NCBI GenBank assembly: GCA_002291985.1
Contig: DBBB01000019.1
Span: forward strand, 1-16,801
DNA: 16,801 nucleotides
Source: Firmicutes bacterium UBA995
GTDB lineage: Bacteria; Bacillota; Sulfobacillia; UBA995
Reading direction: 5' to 3'
Positions 1 through 7,150 of this stretch are shown piece after piece. The position numbers and the translations under genes were made by a program. Below the pieces are notes generated by a model. That model did not search any database and was not told where the DNA came from. It worked only from the letters and a program-made list of their open reading frames with translations. Within the stretch, counting starts at the first letter, position 1. The number at the start of each line of letters is the position of its first letter.

Positions 1-724
1 CCCGGCAGGGCTTTGGGTTGAAACCGGACGACAAACCCGCCTGACCACTGCCGTTGGAAACGGCGTGGCTTGCGGCGGGTTCTACTCGGTCAATGGCCAT
101 GACCGTTCCGGGAACGGCCAATCCCTCCACCAGGTCCCTTCGAGCCGCCACGAAGGCTACGGGCACGCCCAACTGCCTTGCCGCCCGGCGTATGAGCTCA
201 TCGCCGTCCTGGATGATCTCCCGGGTGGTGCGGTCGCCGAGATGGGTATTGGATACCAGGCCGGTGACCTCGATCCGCGCTGCCGCGGCCAATTGCCTCA
301 CCCCATGAACGATGGACGGGACGTCTCCGCTGAACGGCCGCCGGGCATTCACCACGAACAGAGCCCGATAGGGCGCGGCAAACAATCGATCGCGCCATGC
401 GCCGAGCACGCGGCTGCCGATCGCATCCCCGCCCAGGTCTACAGCGACCGGCTCCCGATCTGACCCCAGCACCGCCCCGACTTCGGCGGGCACGGCCGGC
501 AAGTCGGCGGCGCCGAGGGGCGTCCGGGGAGCCACCAGCCTGACTCCCGCCTTGGCCAGCACATCCCGCAAGTCCCTGCTGCGGAAGAACGGTGTGACCG
601 TGTCCAGGTCCACCAGCCACGGCCTGGCCCTGGCACCGGCCAGGGCCAACACGTGATTCACCGCGATCTCTGTTTTGCCGCTCCCGAAGCGTCCCAGGAA
701 TACGGTTACCCGAGGTTCGTACAA
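1..724 (-). CDS. P-loop ATPase-like protein, 3' end beyond window
   Basis: The minus strand is open from a TTG codon at 724 to the left edge (241 codons seen, no stop). The protein begins YEPRVTVFLGRFGSGKTE, a clear Walker A (GRFGSGKT, residues 11-18). VDLDTVTPFFRSRD (about 38-51) and a Walker-B-like VDLGGD (about 96-101) follow. A TTG start is chosen because no ATG or GTG lies in frame before the Walker A, and AGGAGGAGAG (746-737) precedes it with a slightly long spacer of about 12 nt. The gene starts 24 bp after the leucine dehydrogenase stop, so it is probably cotranscribed. From memory, similar small P-loop proteins accompany leucine dehydrogenase and 2-oxoisovalerate:ferredoxin oxidoreductase genes in anaerobic Bacillota; the function is unknown. 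ATP or GTP binding is well supported; anything more specific would be a guess. Confidence 0.8.
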   Translation of the reverse strand, partial: MYEPRVTVFLGRFGSGKTEIAVNHVLALAGARARPWLVDLDTVTPFFRSRDLRDVLAKAGVRLVAPRTPLGAADLPAVPAEVGAVLGSDREPVAVDLGGDAIGSRVLGAWRDRLFAAPYRALFVVNARRPFSGDVPSIVHGVRQLAAAARIEVTGLVSNTHLGDRTTREIIQDGDELIRRAARQLGVPVAFVAARRDLVEGLAVPGTVMAIDRVEPAASHAVSNGSGQAGLSSGFNPKPCR

Positions 725-748
725 GCCCGTGGCCTGCTCTCCTCCTGT

Positions 749-1819
749 TTAGCCGGGCAGGTACATTTGATGTAGCCGCCCGATGGCGCCCATTCGTTGT
801 TCGGCGATCCGGTCTGCCGCCCGGTAGGTTGGCATGCCCTCGCTTGCCGCCAATTCCAGCACCCGCCGGACGTTGACCTGGATGGTGGCCGCCCGCTTCA
901 GGGCGCGGTCCCGGTTGTAAGCGCCTTCGAGTTCGTCTGCCACGTTGATGACGCCGCCTGCGTTGATTATGTAATCGGGCACATACAGTATACCACGCCG
1001 CTCAAGCTCGTCGCCGTCGGTCTCCGCCTCGAGCTGGTTGTTGGCGCCGCCGGCGACGATGGCGCACTTGAGATGGGGAATGGTCTTCGGGTTGATCGTC
1101 GCCCCCAAAGCGTTGGGAGAGAGAATGTCGCAGGTTACCGCATGGATGGCATCGGGCGCAACCACCTGGGCGCCGAATTCCCGGGCGACTCGGTCTGCCC
1201 GCTCGGCCACCACATCGGCCACCACCAGGCGCGCCCCCTCGTCCGCCAGGTGGCGCGCGAGGGAGTAACCGACATGCCCGGCGCCCTGGAGGGCAACGAC
1301 CCGTCCCTTCAGCGACTCATCGCCCCAGCGCATGCCGGCTGCAGCTTTCATGCCCCTCCACACGCCGAGGGCAGTGACCGGGGAAGGATCGCCACTCGAT
1401 CCGGACGTCGACAGGCCCAGGACGTAATCGCTCTCGCGGCCGATCACGTCCATGTCTTCCACCGAGGTCCCCGAGTCCTCCGCGGTGTAATAGCGCCCGC
1501 CCAGCGTCTGCACGAAGCGCCCGAAGGCTCGCAAGACCAGTTCGTTTTTGTCGCGACGGGGATCGCCGATGATCACCGACTTGCCCCCGCCCAGATCCAG
1601 TCCGGCCGCCGCGTTCTTGTAGGTCATGCCCCGCGCCAGTCTCAGGACATCCAGTATGGCGTCGTCCTCATCGGCGTACGGGTACATCCGGCAGCCGCCC
1701 AGTGCCGGGCCCAGCGTAGTGCTGTGGATGGCAATCAGCGCCTTGAGTCCCGACACGCGGTCGTGGCAAACCAGGAGCTGTTCGAAGCCGTATCTGGTCA
1801 TGTGCGCGAAAATATCCAT
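749..1819 (-). CDS. Leucine dehydrogenase family (Leu/Val/Phe dehydrogenase), copy 1
   Basis: This is an NAD-dependent amino acid dehydrogenase, 356 aa, that reversibly deaminates branched-chain amino acids to 2-oxoacids and ammonium. The family hallmarks fall at the positions known for leucine dehydrogenase: GGCRMYPY (41-48), MTYKNAAAG with K68, LGGGKSVIIGDP with catalytic K80, and EDSGT with catalytic D115. A Rossmann motif GAGHVG lies near 179-184 and INAGGVINVADEL near the C terminus. This numbering favours the ATG at 1819 over an in-frame TTG one codon upstream. GGGAGG (1835-1830) lies 10 nt from the ATG. The gene follows a second family member by 20 nt and precedes the P-loop gene by 24 nt, which fits an operon. 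The sequence is close to canonical leucine dehydrogenase; substrate preference among Leu, Val and Ile cannot be read. Confidence 0.92.
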   Translation of the reverse strand: MDIFAHMTRYGFEQLLVCHDRVSGLKALIAIHSTTLGPALGGCRMYPYADEDDAILDVLRLARGMTYKNAAAGLDLGGGKSVIIGDPRRDKNELVLRAFGRFVQTLGGRYYTAEDSGTSVEDMDVIGRESDYVLGLSTSGSSGDPSPVTALGVWRGMKAAAGMRWGDESLKGRVVALQGAGHVGYSLARHLADEGARLVVADVVAERADRVAREFGAQVVAPDAIHAVTCDILSPNALGATINPKTIPHLKCAIVAGGANNQLEAETDGDELERRGILYVPDYIINAGGVINVADELEGAYNRDRALKRAATIQVNVRRVLELAASEGMPTYRAADRIAEQRMGAIGRLHQMYLPG

Positions 1820-1839
1820 CAACCCTCAACCTCCCAGCG

Positions 1840-2931
1840 CTATCGCGCAGCCGATCCTCCGGGGGACGGAACGTGTATCCGGCCCAGCCCCGCCAGGGCC
1901 GCCAGCCTCCGCTGGACCATGAGGTCCGCCGCCCGGTAAGTGGGGATTCCTTCTTCCCGGGATAGGGCAAAGATGGCCAACAACCGATCATAGATCGCGG
2001 CGGTCCGGGCCATGGCCCGTTCGCGCCGGAATTCCGGGAATTCCTCGGAAACCTGAATGAGGCCGCCCGCGTTCACCACGAAGTCAGGAGCATAAAGAAT
2101 ACCCAGTTCGTGCAGGCGGTCCCCATGACGTTCCTCCGCCAACTGGTTGTTCGCTCCCCCGCTAACCGCCTTGCAGCGTAGACGGGGGATGGTTTCATCG
2201 TTCAGGACGCCGCCCATCGCGCAGGGAGAGAAGACGTCGCAAGCCACGTCATAGATCTCTTCCGGCCGGCACACTTCCACCGTATGCTCCGCGACGACCT
2301 TTCGCACCCGTTCGTCGTCGACATCCGTCACCGTGACCCGGGCACCTTCCTGACACAGGTATCCGACCAATTTGGCGCCGACCTTGCCCACGCCTTGGAC
2401 GGCTACCCCCCGCCCCCCGAGGCCCGCGTGACCCGTCAGTTCATGGACACAGGCCTTGATACCCTTCCAGACACCAAACGCGGTCGTGATGGACGAGTCT
2501 CCACTGCCACCGTGTTCCTCGGGCAGGGCTACCAGAAACCTCGTTTCGCCGGCCGCCCACACGAAGTCCTGGGCAGTGGTACCCACATCGGTACCGGTGA
2601 TGAATCGTCCCTGCAGCGATTCCACATGCCTGCCCAGGGCGCGGAACAAGGACTCGTCCTTGTCGGTGTCCGGATCTCCCCACACGACCGCCTTGCCTCC
2701 GCCGAAGTCGCTCCCCGAGGCCACGGCCTTGCAGGTCATGCCCTGCGAAAGCCGTAACACGTCCTCGATGACCTCGTCTTCGCAGCAGTACGGGTACATC
2801 CGTGTCCCACCTATGGCCGGCCCCATGGTGGTATCGTGGACCCCGATCACCATCCGCAGGCCTGACTCGGGATGACAACAAAAAACGAGCTGCTCGTGGC
2901 CGGTTTTCGCCATGCGTTCGAAAATCCGCAC
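1840..2931 (-). CDS. Leucine dehydrogenase family, divergent copy 2
   Basis: A second Glu/Leu/Phe/Val dehydrogenase, 363 aa. The GTG at 2931 is preferred because GGAGGG lies about 7 nt upstream and because it puts the catalytic residues at K68, K80 and D115, as in copy 1. The frame stays open upstream to 3438, but that extension runs through the steA remnant and is not part of this protein. Seen motifs are GGTRMYPY (41-48), FGGGKAVVWGDP (76-87), TDVGTT (114-119), GVGKVG (180-185) and VNAGGLIQVSEE near the C terminus. It is less canonical than copy 1: MTCKAVASG replaces MTYKNAAAG around K68, and the segment after the catalytic Asp reads VALPEEHGGSGDSS. Catalysis looks intact, but the substrate may differ from copy 1. 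Confidence 0.9.
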   Translation of the reverse strand: MRIFERMAKTGHEQLVFCCHPESGLRMVIGVHDTTMGPAIGGTRMYPYCCEDEVIEDVLRLSQGMTCKAVASGSDFGGGKAVVWGDPDTDKDESLFRALGRHVESLQGRFITGTDVGTTAQDFVWAAGETRFLVALPEEHGGSGDSSITTAFGVWKGIKACVHELTGHAGLGGRGVAVQGVGKVGAKLVGYLCQEGARVTVTDVDDERVRKVVAEHTVEVCRPEEIYDVACDVFSPCAMGGVLNDETIPRLRCKAVSGGANNQLAEERHGDRLHELGILYAPDFVVNAGGLIQVSEEFPEFRRERAMARTAAIYDRLLAIFALSREEGIPTYRAADLMVQRRLAALAGLGRIHVPSPGGSAAR

Positions 2932-2971
2932 TGAGAGCCCTCCCGCCAACGGGACTATTGTGTTTTTGCGT

Positions 2972-3400
2972 TTAGCTATTCTTCGGGCGGCAACGAATTC
3001 CTCTCCCAACTCCCCCTCCCGGCACGCAAACCAGCACCGCCCATAGGGCAAGGAACACAGCAACCACCGTGACCACCCGGAGGCGTAATCCACCAAGCCG
3101 CCGGCGGATGAGCAAGATGCTGGCCATGCCCGGCCTGCCCCTGTCGAGGAAGTCGAGCATGTGCGAATGGGTTCCCACGGGGACGACCAGAGAAGCCCTG
3201 TGCGCGTGCGCCAGCAACATCGCGACGTCCTCGCTCGTACCGGGGCAGCAAGGGCCGTCGCCTGCAGTCCCAGCACGCGAAGCCGGTCTCGTCCGGGACT
3301 GCGACCGTCAGGGTAAGCGTGGGCGGCAAGTTCTGCTCTCGAACGAAGGGCGCGACCGCCGGCGCTGTCCATATCGACGACGATGGGGGCGTTTACGTCG
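2972..3400 (-). pseudogene. SteA-like remnant: N-terminally truncated and frameshifted
   Basis: Immediately after the spo0A stop one frame reads VVDMDSAGGRALRSRAEL, then AHAYPDGRSPG and LGLQATALAAP (to about 3242). The match then moves to another frame, PGTSEDVAMLLAHAHRAS, followed by VPVGTHSHMLDFLDRGRPGMAS, a hydrophobic segment LRVVTVVAVFLALWAVLVCV, and a TAA at 2972. Joined, these match from memory the C-terminal half of SteA, the cytokinetic-ring protein related to thiamin pyrophosphokinase and often encoded next to spo0A in Bacillota. Adding one C to the CCCC run at 3242-3245 restores a single frame (AAPGTSED). About the first 230 residues of a normal SteA are missing, and no start codon has a good ribosome binding site; a TTG at 3438 inside spo0A or ATGs at 3372 and 3220 are the only options. 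It may be a decaying gene, or a small gene broken by a sequencing error. Confidence 0.7.
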
Positions 3401-4174
3401 TCAACTTGCCTTGAGTTCCATGCGCAGTTTGTCGGCAACCATGGCGATGAACTCCGAATTGGTGGGCTTGCCCCGGTCGACGTTCACCGTATAACCGAAT
3501 AGCCCGTTGATTACCTCCACATTTCCCCGACCCCATGCTACCTCTATCGCATGACGGATGGCACGCTCGACCCGGCTGGGCGTGGTCTTGAACTTGACGG
3601 CCACCGTGGGATAGAGTTCCTTGGTGACCGCTCCCAGCAAGTCGATCCGGTCGACGACCATGAGGATGGCCTCTCGCAAGTACATGTAACCTTTGATGTG
3701 GGCGGGAATGCCGATCTCGTGGATGATGGCGGTCACTTCCATGTCGAGGTTGCAGGCCCGCACCGGGCGGGGTGTCGGTCGCCCCGCGGAATTGACGAGT
3801 TGCCGGATCCGGTTGCCCAGAACTTCCAGGTTGAAGGGTTTCACGATGTAGTAATCGGCGCCCAGCTCAACCGTGCGCTGCGTTATGGTCTCGTGCCCGA
3901 TGGCGGTCAGGACGATGACCTTGGGCCGCCGAGGCAGGTTCATTCCCGTCAGTCGTTCCAGTACCCCGATCCCATCAAGATGAGGCATGATGATGTCCAG
4001 GATGACCACGTGGGGGGTCTTGCGCTCGAGTGACTCCAGCACCTCGGTGCCGTTGTGGGTCACAGAGGCCACTTCCATGTCCGCCTGACGTTCAACGTAC
4101 GACCGCAACACCTCGCAGAAGTCCCGATTGTCGTCCGCGATCATCACCGCGATGGGTGGGGTACACTCCCCCAT
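3401..4174 (-). CDS. spo0A: Sporulation master response regulator Spo0A
   Basis: A 257-aa response regulator and DNA-binding protein that controls entry into sporulation. The receiver domain (about 1-125) has the acidic pair D14/D15 (MIADDNRDF), phospho-acceptor D60 (VVILDIIMPHLDG), T90 and K112 (IVKPF). The C-terminal effector domain includes the Spo0A-specific helices around TTPSRVERAIRHAIEVAW and GKPTNSEFIAMVADKLR. Length matches the family (267 aa in B. subtilis). The ATG at 4174 is chosen because AAAGGGGG sits 8 nt upstream; the frame runs further upstream but with no family similarity. In relatives spoIVB usually precedes spo0A; here a plus-strand gene diverges from it instead. Promoter candidates in the upstream spacer are weak. 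Presence of spo0A argues for an endospore-forming ancestry, though not proof that the organism still sporulates. Confidence 0.97.
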   Translation of the reverse strand: MGECTPPIAVMIADDNRDFCEVLRSYVERQADMEVASVTHNGTEVLESLERKTPHVVILDIIMPHLDGIGVLERLTGMNLPRRPKVIVLTAIGHETITQRTVELGADYYIVKPFNLEVLGNRIRQLVNSAGRPTPRPVRACNLDMEVTAIIHEIGIPAHIKGYMYLREAILMVVDRIDLLGAVTKELYPTVAVKFKTTPSRVERAIRHAIEVAWGRGNVEVINGLFGYTVNVDRGKPTNSEFIAMVADKLRMELKAS

Positions 4175-4442
4175 GGGCACGACCCCCTTTTCCTGATTCT
4201 TCCCGCAAAGCCGGTTTCTGCACCGGCGCCCGCAATCCTCTTCTGTCGACGAGAGAGCCGTTGGCACCTATCAACGGCATTCTACCGCATCCGACAGCGT
4301 TATCGTGTCCGGGTTTCCACGCCGCCATGCCGTCACGCCCTTCTGACTTACCTGGACCTGCCCGGACCTGCCTGGCAGACGCAGGAACAGGACCCGGGCA
4401 AGGCGAATTCGCCGGCATGCAAATTCGAGGGGGTAGCGGGTC
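4175..4442. promoter_or_regulatory. Divergent spacer between spo0A and gamma-CA-like gene, with weak Spo0A-box-like sites
   Basis: These 268 bp must hold the promoters for both divergent genes. On the minus strand a TAGAAT (4284-4279, 5 of 6 to the -10 consensus) could serve spo0A, but no convincing -35 lies 16-18 nt upstream. Two sequences match the Spo0A box TGNCGAA at 6 of 7: TGTCGGA on minus (4296-4290), just upstream of that -10, and TGTCGAC on plus (4244-4250), downstream. A perfect palindrome GGCGAATTCGCC lies at 4402-4413, about 30 bp before the plus-strand start. All are short enough to arise by chance. No plus-strand promoter was recognised. Confidence 0.3.
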
Positions 4443-4949
4443 GTGATCGAATCATTCCGCGGCAGCAAGCCCGAGATCCATCCCAACGCCTTCGTCGCGC
4501 CCACGGCCGTCCTGGTCGGTGACGTCGTCATCGAAGAGGAGGCAAGCGTCTGGTACGGGGCGGTCCTGCGGGGCGACATGGGCGCAATTCGGCTCGGGCG
4601 AGCTGCCAACGTTCAGGACAACTGCGTGGTCCACTCGCAACCCGGGAACGATGTCGTCATCGGCGAGCGGGTCACGATCGGCCACGCCGCCATCTTGCAC
4701 GGCTGCACGGTGAAACGCGGAGCGCTGGTGGGCATGGGCGCCGTGGTGCTTGAAGGCGCGGTCATTGGCGAGCAAGCGGTGGTCGCGGCAGGGTCGGTGG
4801 TCGGGCAGTCCGTGACGGTACCCGATCGACACCTGGTCGCTGGCAGCCCGGCTACCGTCAAGAAAGAACTCGGTCCGGCTGCTTGCCAGGCGATCGATCA
4901 GGGGGTGGAGGAGTACCTGACGCTGGCCCGGACCTACCGCCGCGCGTGA
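4443..4949 (+). CDS. Gamma-carbonic anhydrase-like hexapeptide-repeat protein
   Basis: A 168-aa left-handed beta-helix protein of the gamma-carbonic anhydrase/PaaY/YrdA family, the only clear plus-strand gene here. Hexapeptide repeats run through most of its length (VAPTAVLVGDVVI, VVIGERVTIGHAAILHG, VVLEGAVIGEQAVVAAGS). The three zinc-ligand histidines expected for the family are H64, H81 and H86 (VHS and GHAAILHG), and the conserved VLRGD (41-45) and QDN (58-60) are present. It could hydrate CO2, but many members have unknown or acyltransferase-like roles. The GTG start is supported by GAGGGGGT 8 nt upstream. Its 3' end overlaps recN tail to tail by 92 bp. It occupies the place where spoIVB usually lies between recN and spo0A. 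Confidence 0.9.
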   Translation: MIESFRGSKPEIHPNAFVAPTAVLVGDVVIEEEASVWYGAVLRGDMGAIRLGRAANVQDNCVVHSQPGNDVVIGERVTIGHAAILHGCTVKRGALVGMGAVVLEGAVIGEQAVVAAGSVVGQSVTVPDRHLVAGSPATVKKELGPAACQAIDQGVEEYLTLARTYRRA

Positions 4950-6675
4950 CAGCTCGCCAGCGCGCTGCCCCGGTCAGCATCTCCTCGGCGTGCCGCATGG
5001 TAATCGAGGATTGGTGAGTTCCGGCCAACATGCGAGCTATTTCCGCGACCCGTCCGACATGGTCAAGCCGCTCGACCAGGGTCACGGTGCGTCCTTCCCG
5101 CACTTCCTTGAAAATGCGGAAGTGCGTGTCCGCGAGGCAGGCGATCGGCGCCAGGTGGGTGACGCACAGCACCTGGCGGCCCGCTGCGACCAGCGCCAGT
5201 TTGCGGCCGACCGCCAACGCCGCGGCGCCACCCACGCCGACATCGATCTCATCGAAGATCACGGTGGGAACCGCGTCGGCTTCGGCCACCAGGGCCTTCA
5301 GCGCCAACATGATCCGGGACAGTTCGCCGCCGGAAGCGATGCGGGCAAGCGGTCGCGCAGGCTCTCCCGGGTTGGGGGAGATGAGGAACTCCACCCGGTC
5401 GACCCCGCGTGCCGTGCAAGCCAGGCGAGCATCTCCCACGGGGACTCCCAGCGCATCCTCCTCCTGTTCGAGACTAACCCGGAAGATCACCGCGTCCATT
5501 CCGAGGTCACGCAATTGCTCCTCCATGTGCCGCTCGAGGTCACGAGCGACCGCGACCCGCAGGCTCGATAGCGACCCGGCAAGGTCTCCCAGCTCCGTGC
5601 AGACCTGCTCCCGCTCTGCTTCCAGTCGTCGAATGGTGGACTCGCCCGCCAGGATGCGGTCCAATTCGCAGGAGGCTCGTTCGCGGAAGGTCAGGATATC
5701 CTCGGTAGTGGGGCCGTACTTGCGCTTGAGGGTGGCCAGGAGGTCAAGCCGGCGCTCCAGTTCCTCGAGTCGGGCGGGATCGGGCTGGAGCCCTTCAAGG
5801 TACTGCCGGAGTTCGCGGGTCGAGTCCTGTACCTGGTAGCCGAGGTCGACCAGCGACCGGTTGAGTTCCTCCAGCCCCGGGTCGATCCTGGCCGCCTCGC
5901 CGACCGCCATGGCGACCTGACCGGCCAGCTCTACCAGTGACGGGCCTTCTCCCGGCTCGGTCAGCGCGGAGTACGCTCCCCCCAGCAAGCTGCGGAGACG
6001 CTCCATGCTGCCCAGAATCCTGCGTTCTTCCTCGATGGCCACCTCTTCCCCGGGGCGAAGGGCGGCCCGGTCAATCTCCTCCACCTGAAAACGGAGCAGG
6101 TCCAGCTGCCGCTCGCGTTGGCCGGCATCGCCGGCCAGCGCGTCCATTTCCGCCTTGATGCGCCGAAAGTGCGCGTGGGCTGCTTCGACCAGCTCACGCC
6201 GGCGCTGGATGGGCTCGCCGCCGAAGCTATCGAGGAAATCCAGGTGCCGTTCGGGCCGGAGCAACGACTGGTGTTCGTGCTGTCCGTGGAGGTCCACGAC
6301 GTGCTGGGTCACTTCCCGGATGGATCCGGCGCTGGCCACCCGCCCGTTGATCCGCCCGGTGCTGCGGCCGGCAGCAGTCAACTCCCGGCCCAGGGTCAAC
6401 GAGCGGTCGGCCCTGTTGACGGCCCCCATGGCCTCAAGGCATGAGGACGCCGCCGGGATGGCGCTGACGTCGAAGGTTGCCTCAACCGCCGCCTGTTCCG
6501 AGCCCGAACGCACAAATTCCGAAGAAGCCCGGCCGCCCAGCGCCACCTCCACGGCATCAATGAGGATGGATTTCCCTGCCCCCGTCTCCCCCGTCAGCAC
6601 GGTGAAGCCGGGTTCAACATCCATCTCCACCCGCTCGATGATGGCGAAATTTCTGATGGCCAGTCGGCGAAGCAT
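4858..6675 (-). CDS. recN: DNA repair protein RecN
   Basis: An SMC-like ATPase of double-strand-break repair, 605 aa. Visible parts are the N-terminal MLRRLAIRNFAIIERVEM, Walker A GETGAGKS (29-36), the RecN-type HGQHEHQSLL segment, a central coiled-coil-rich region, the ABC signature ASGGELSRIMLALK and Walker B TVIFDEIDVGVGG in the C-terminal third. The ATG at 6675 follows the argR stop directly (TGA-CG-ATG); the ribosome binding site is weak, so coupling to argR is likely. A longer open frame extends upstream through argR and is not real. The protein is longer than the usual 550-570 aa: after the normal end near HAEEMLTGA there is a Gly/Pro/Arg-rich tail of about 35 residues that lies over the antisense of the gamma-CA-like gene. 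The start is secure; the tail may be a read-on after loss of an older stop. Confidence 0.96.
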   Translation of the reverse strand: MLRRLAIRNFAIIERVEMDVEPGFTVLTGETGAGKSILIDAVEVALGGRASSEFVRSGSEQAAVEATFDVSAIPAASSCLEAMGAVNRADRSLTLGRELTAAGRSTGRINGRVASAGSIREVTQHVVDLHGQHEHQSLLRPERHLDFLDSFGGEPIQRRRELVEAAHAHFRRIKAEMDALAGDAGQRERQLDLLRFQVEEIDRAALRPGEEVAIEEERRILGSMERLRSLLGGAYSALTEPGEGPSLVELAGQVAMAVGEAARIDPGLEELNRSLVDLGYQVQDSTRELRQYLEGLQPDPARLEELERRLDLLATLKRKYGPTTEDILTFRERASCELDRILAGESTIRRLEAEREQVCTELGDLAGSLSSLRVAVARDLERHMEEQLRDLGMDAVIFRVSLEQEEDALGVPVGDARLACTARGVDRVEFLISPNPGEPARPLARIASGGELSRIMLALKALVAEADAVPTVIFDEIDVGVGGAAALAVGRKLALVAAGRQVLCVTHLAPIACLADTHFRIFKEVREGRTVTLVERLDHVGRVAEIARMLAGTHQSSITMRHAEEMLTGAARWRAVTRGGRSGPASGTPPPPDRSPGKQPDRVLS

Positions 6676-6677
6676 CG

Positions 6678-7130
6678 TCAGTAACCGAAATCCCGGATCC
6701 GGCTCGCTATCTCCTGCGTCAGTTCCCGTGTCCGCACCACCAGCAGGACGGTATCGTCCCCGGCGAGGCTGCCCAGGACTTCCGGCCATCCCAGCCGGTC
6801 AATGCCGACAGCAACGGCGTTGGCCGTGCCCGGCAGCGTCCGGAGCACGATGAGGTTCTCCGAGAAGTCGACTCCCACCAGCAGGTCATGCAGATGCCGG
6901 CGGAGCCGCTCGACACGCGAGTTGCCCGAAGGATCGTCGGGCAGAGAGTACCGGTAGTGCCCGTCCTCTCCCGGCACCTTGAGCAGGCGCAACTCGCGGA
7001 TGTCACGCGAGATCGTCGCCTGGGTGACTTCGATGCCCTCCGAACGCAAGATCTGCGTCAACTGGTCTTGCGTGCTGACAGGCCGTTCCCGGATCAACTC
7101 GAGGATTCTCATGTGCCGCCTTAACTTCAC
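6678..7130 (-). CDS. argR: Arginine repressor ArgR/AhrC
   Basis: A 150-aa arginine-responsive regulator that represses arginine biosynthesis and activates catabolism, working as a hexamer. The N-terminal winged helix-turn-helix (about 1-65) carries the DNA-binding TQATISRDIREL (36-47). The C-terminal oligomerisation and arginine-binding domain has GTANAVAVGIDRL and LGSLAGDDTVLLVVRT, including the DD pair that contacts arginine. The GTG at 7130 is chosen because GGGGAGG lies 6 nt upstream and the length then equals B. subtilis AhrC (149 aa); upstream ATG (7145) and GTG (7148) codons lack such a site. It lies 20 nt after nadK and 2 nt before recN, the standard Bacillota order. Confidence 0.95.
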   Translation of the reverse strand: MKLRRHMRILELIRERPVSTQDQLTQILRSEGIEVTQATISRDIRELRLLKVPGEDGHYRYSLPDDPSGNSRVERLRRHLHDLLVGVDFSENLIVLRTLPGTANAVAVGIDRLGWPEVLGSLAGDDTVLLVVRTRELTQEIASRIRDFGY

Positions 7131-7150
7131 GTCATGCCTCCCCATCACCC

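Noticed and set aside
198..636. Minus-strand ATG ORFs of 140 and 65 codons.
   Set aside because: They are out-of-frame shadows of the P-loop gene, whose true frame starts at a TTG and holds the Walker A motif.
797..1939. Plus-strand ORF of 380 codons opposite the first leucine dehydrogenase.
   Set aside because: Antisense shadow of a well-conserved enzyme; it shows no domain, and long antisense ORFs are expected at this GC content.
2932..3438. N-terminal extension of the second leucine dehydrogenase to 532 aa.
   Set aside because: The extension carries SteA-like and then out-of-frame sequence. A GTG at 2931 with a strong ribosome binding site puts K68, K80 and D115 at canonical positions.
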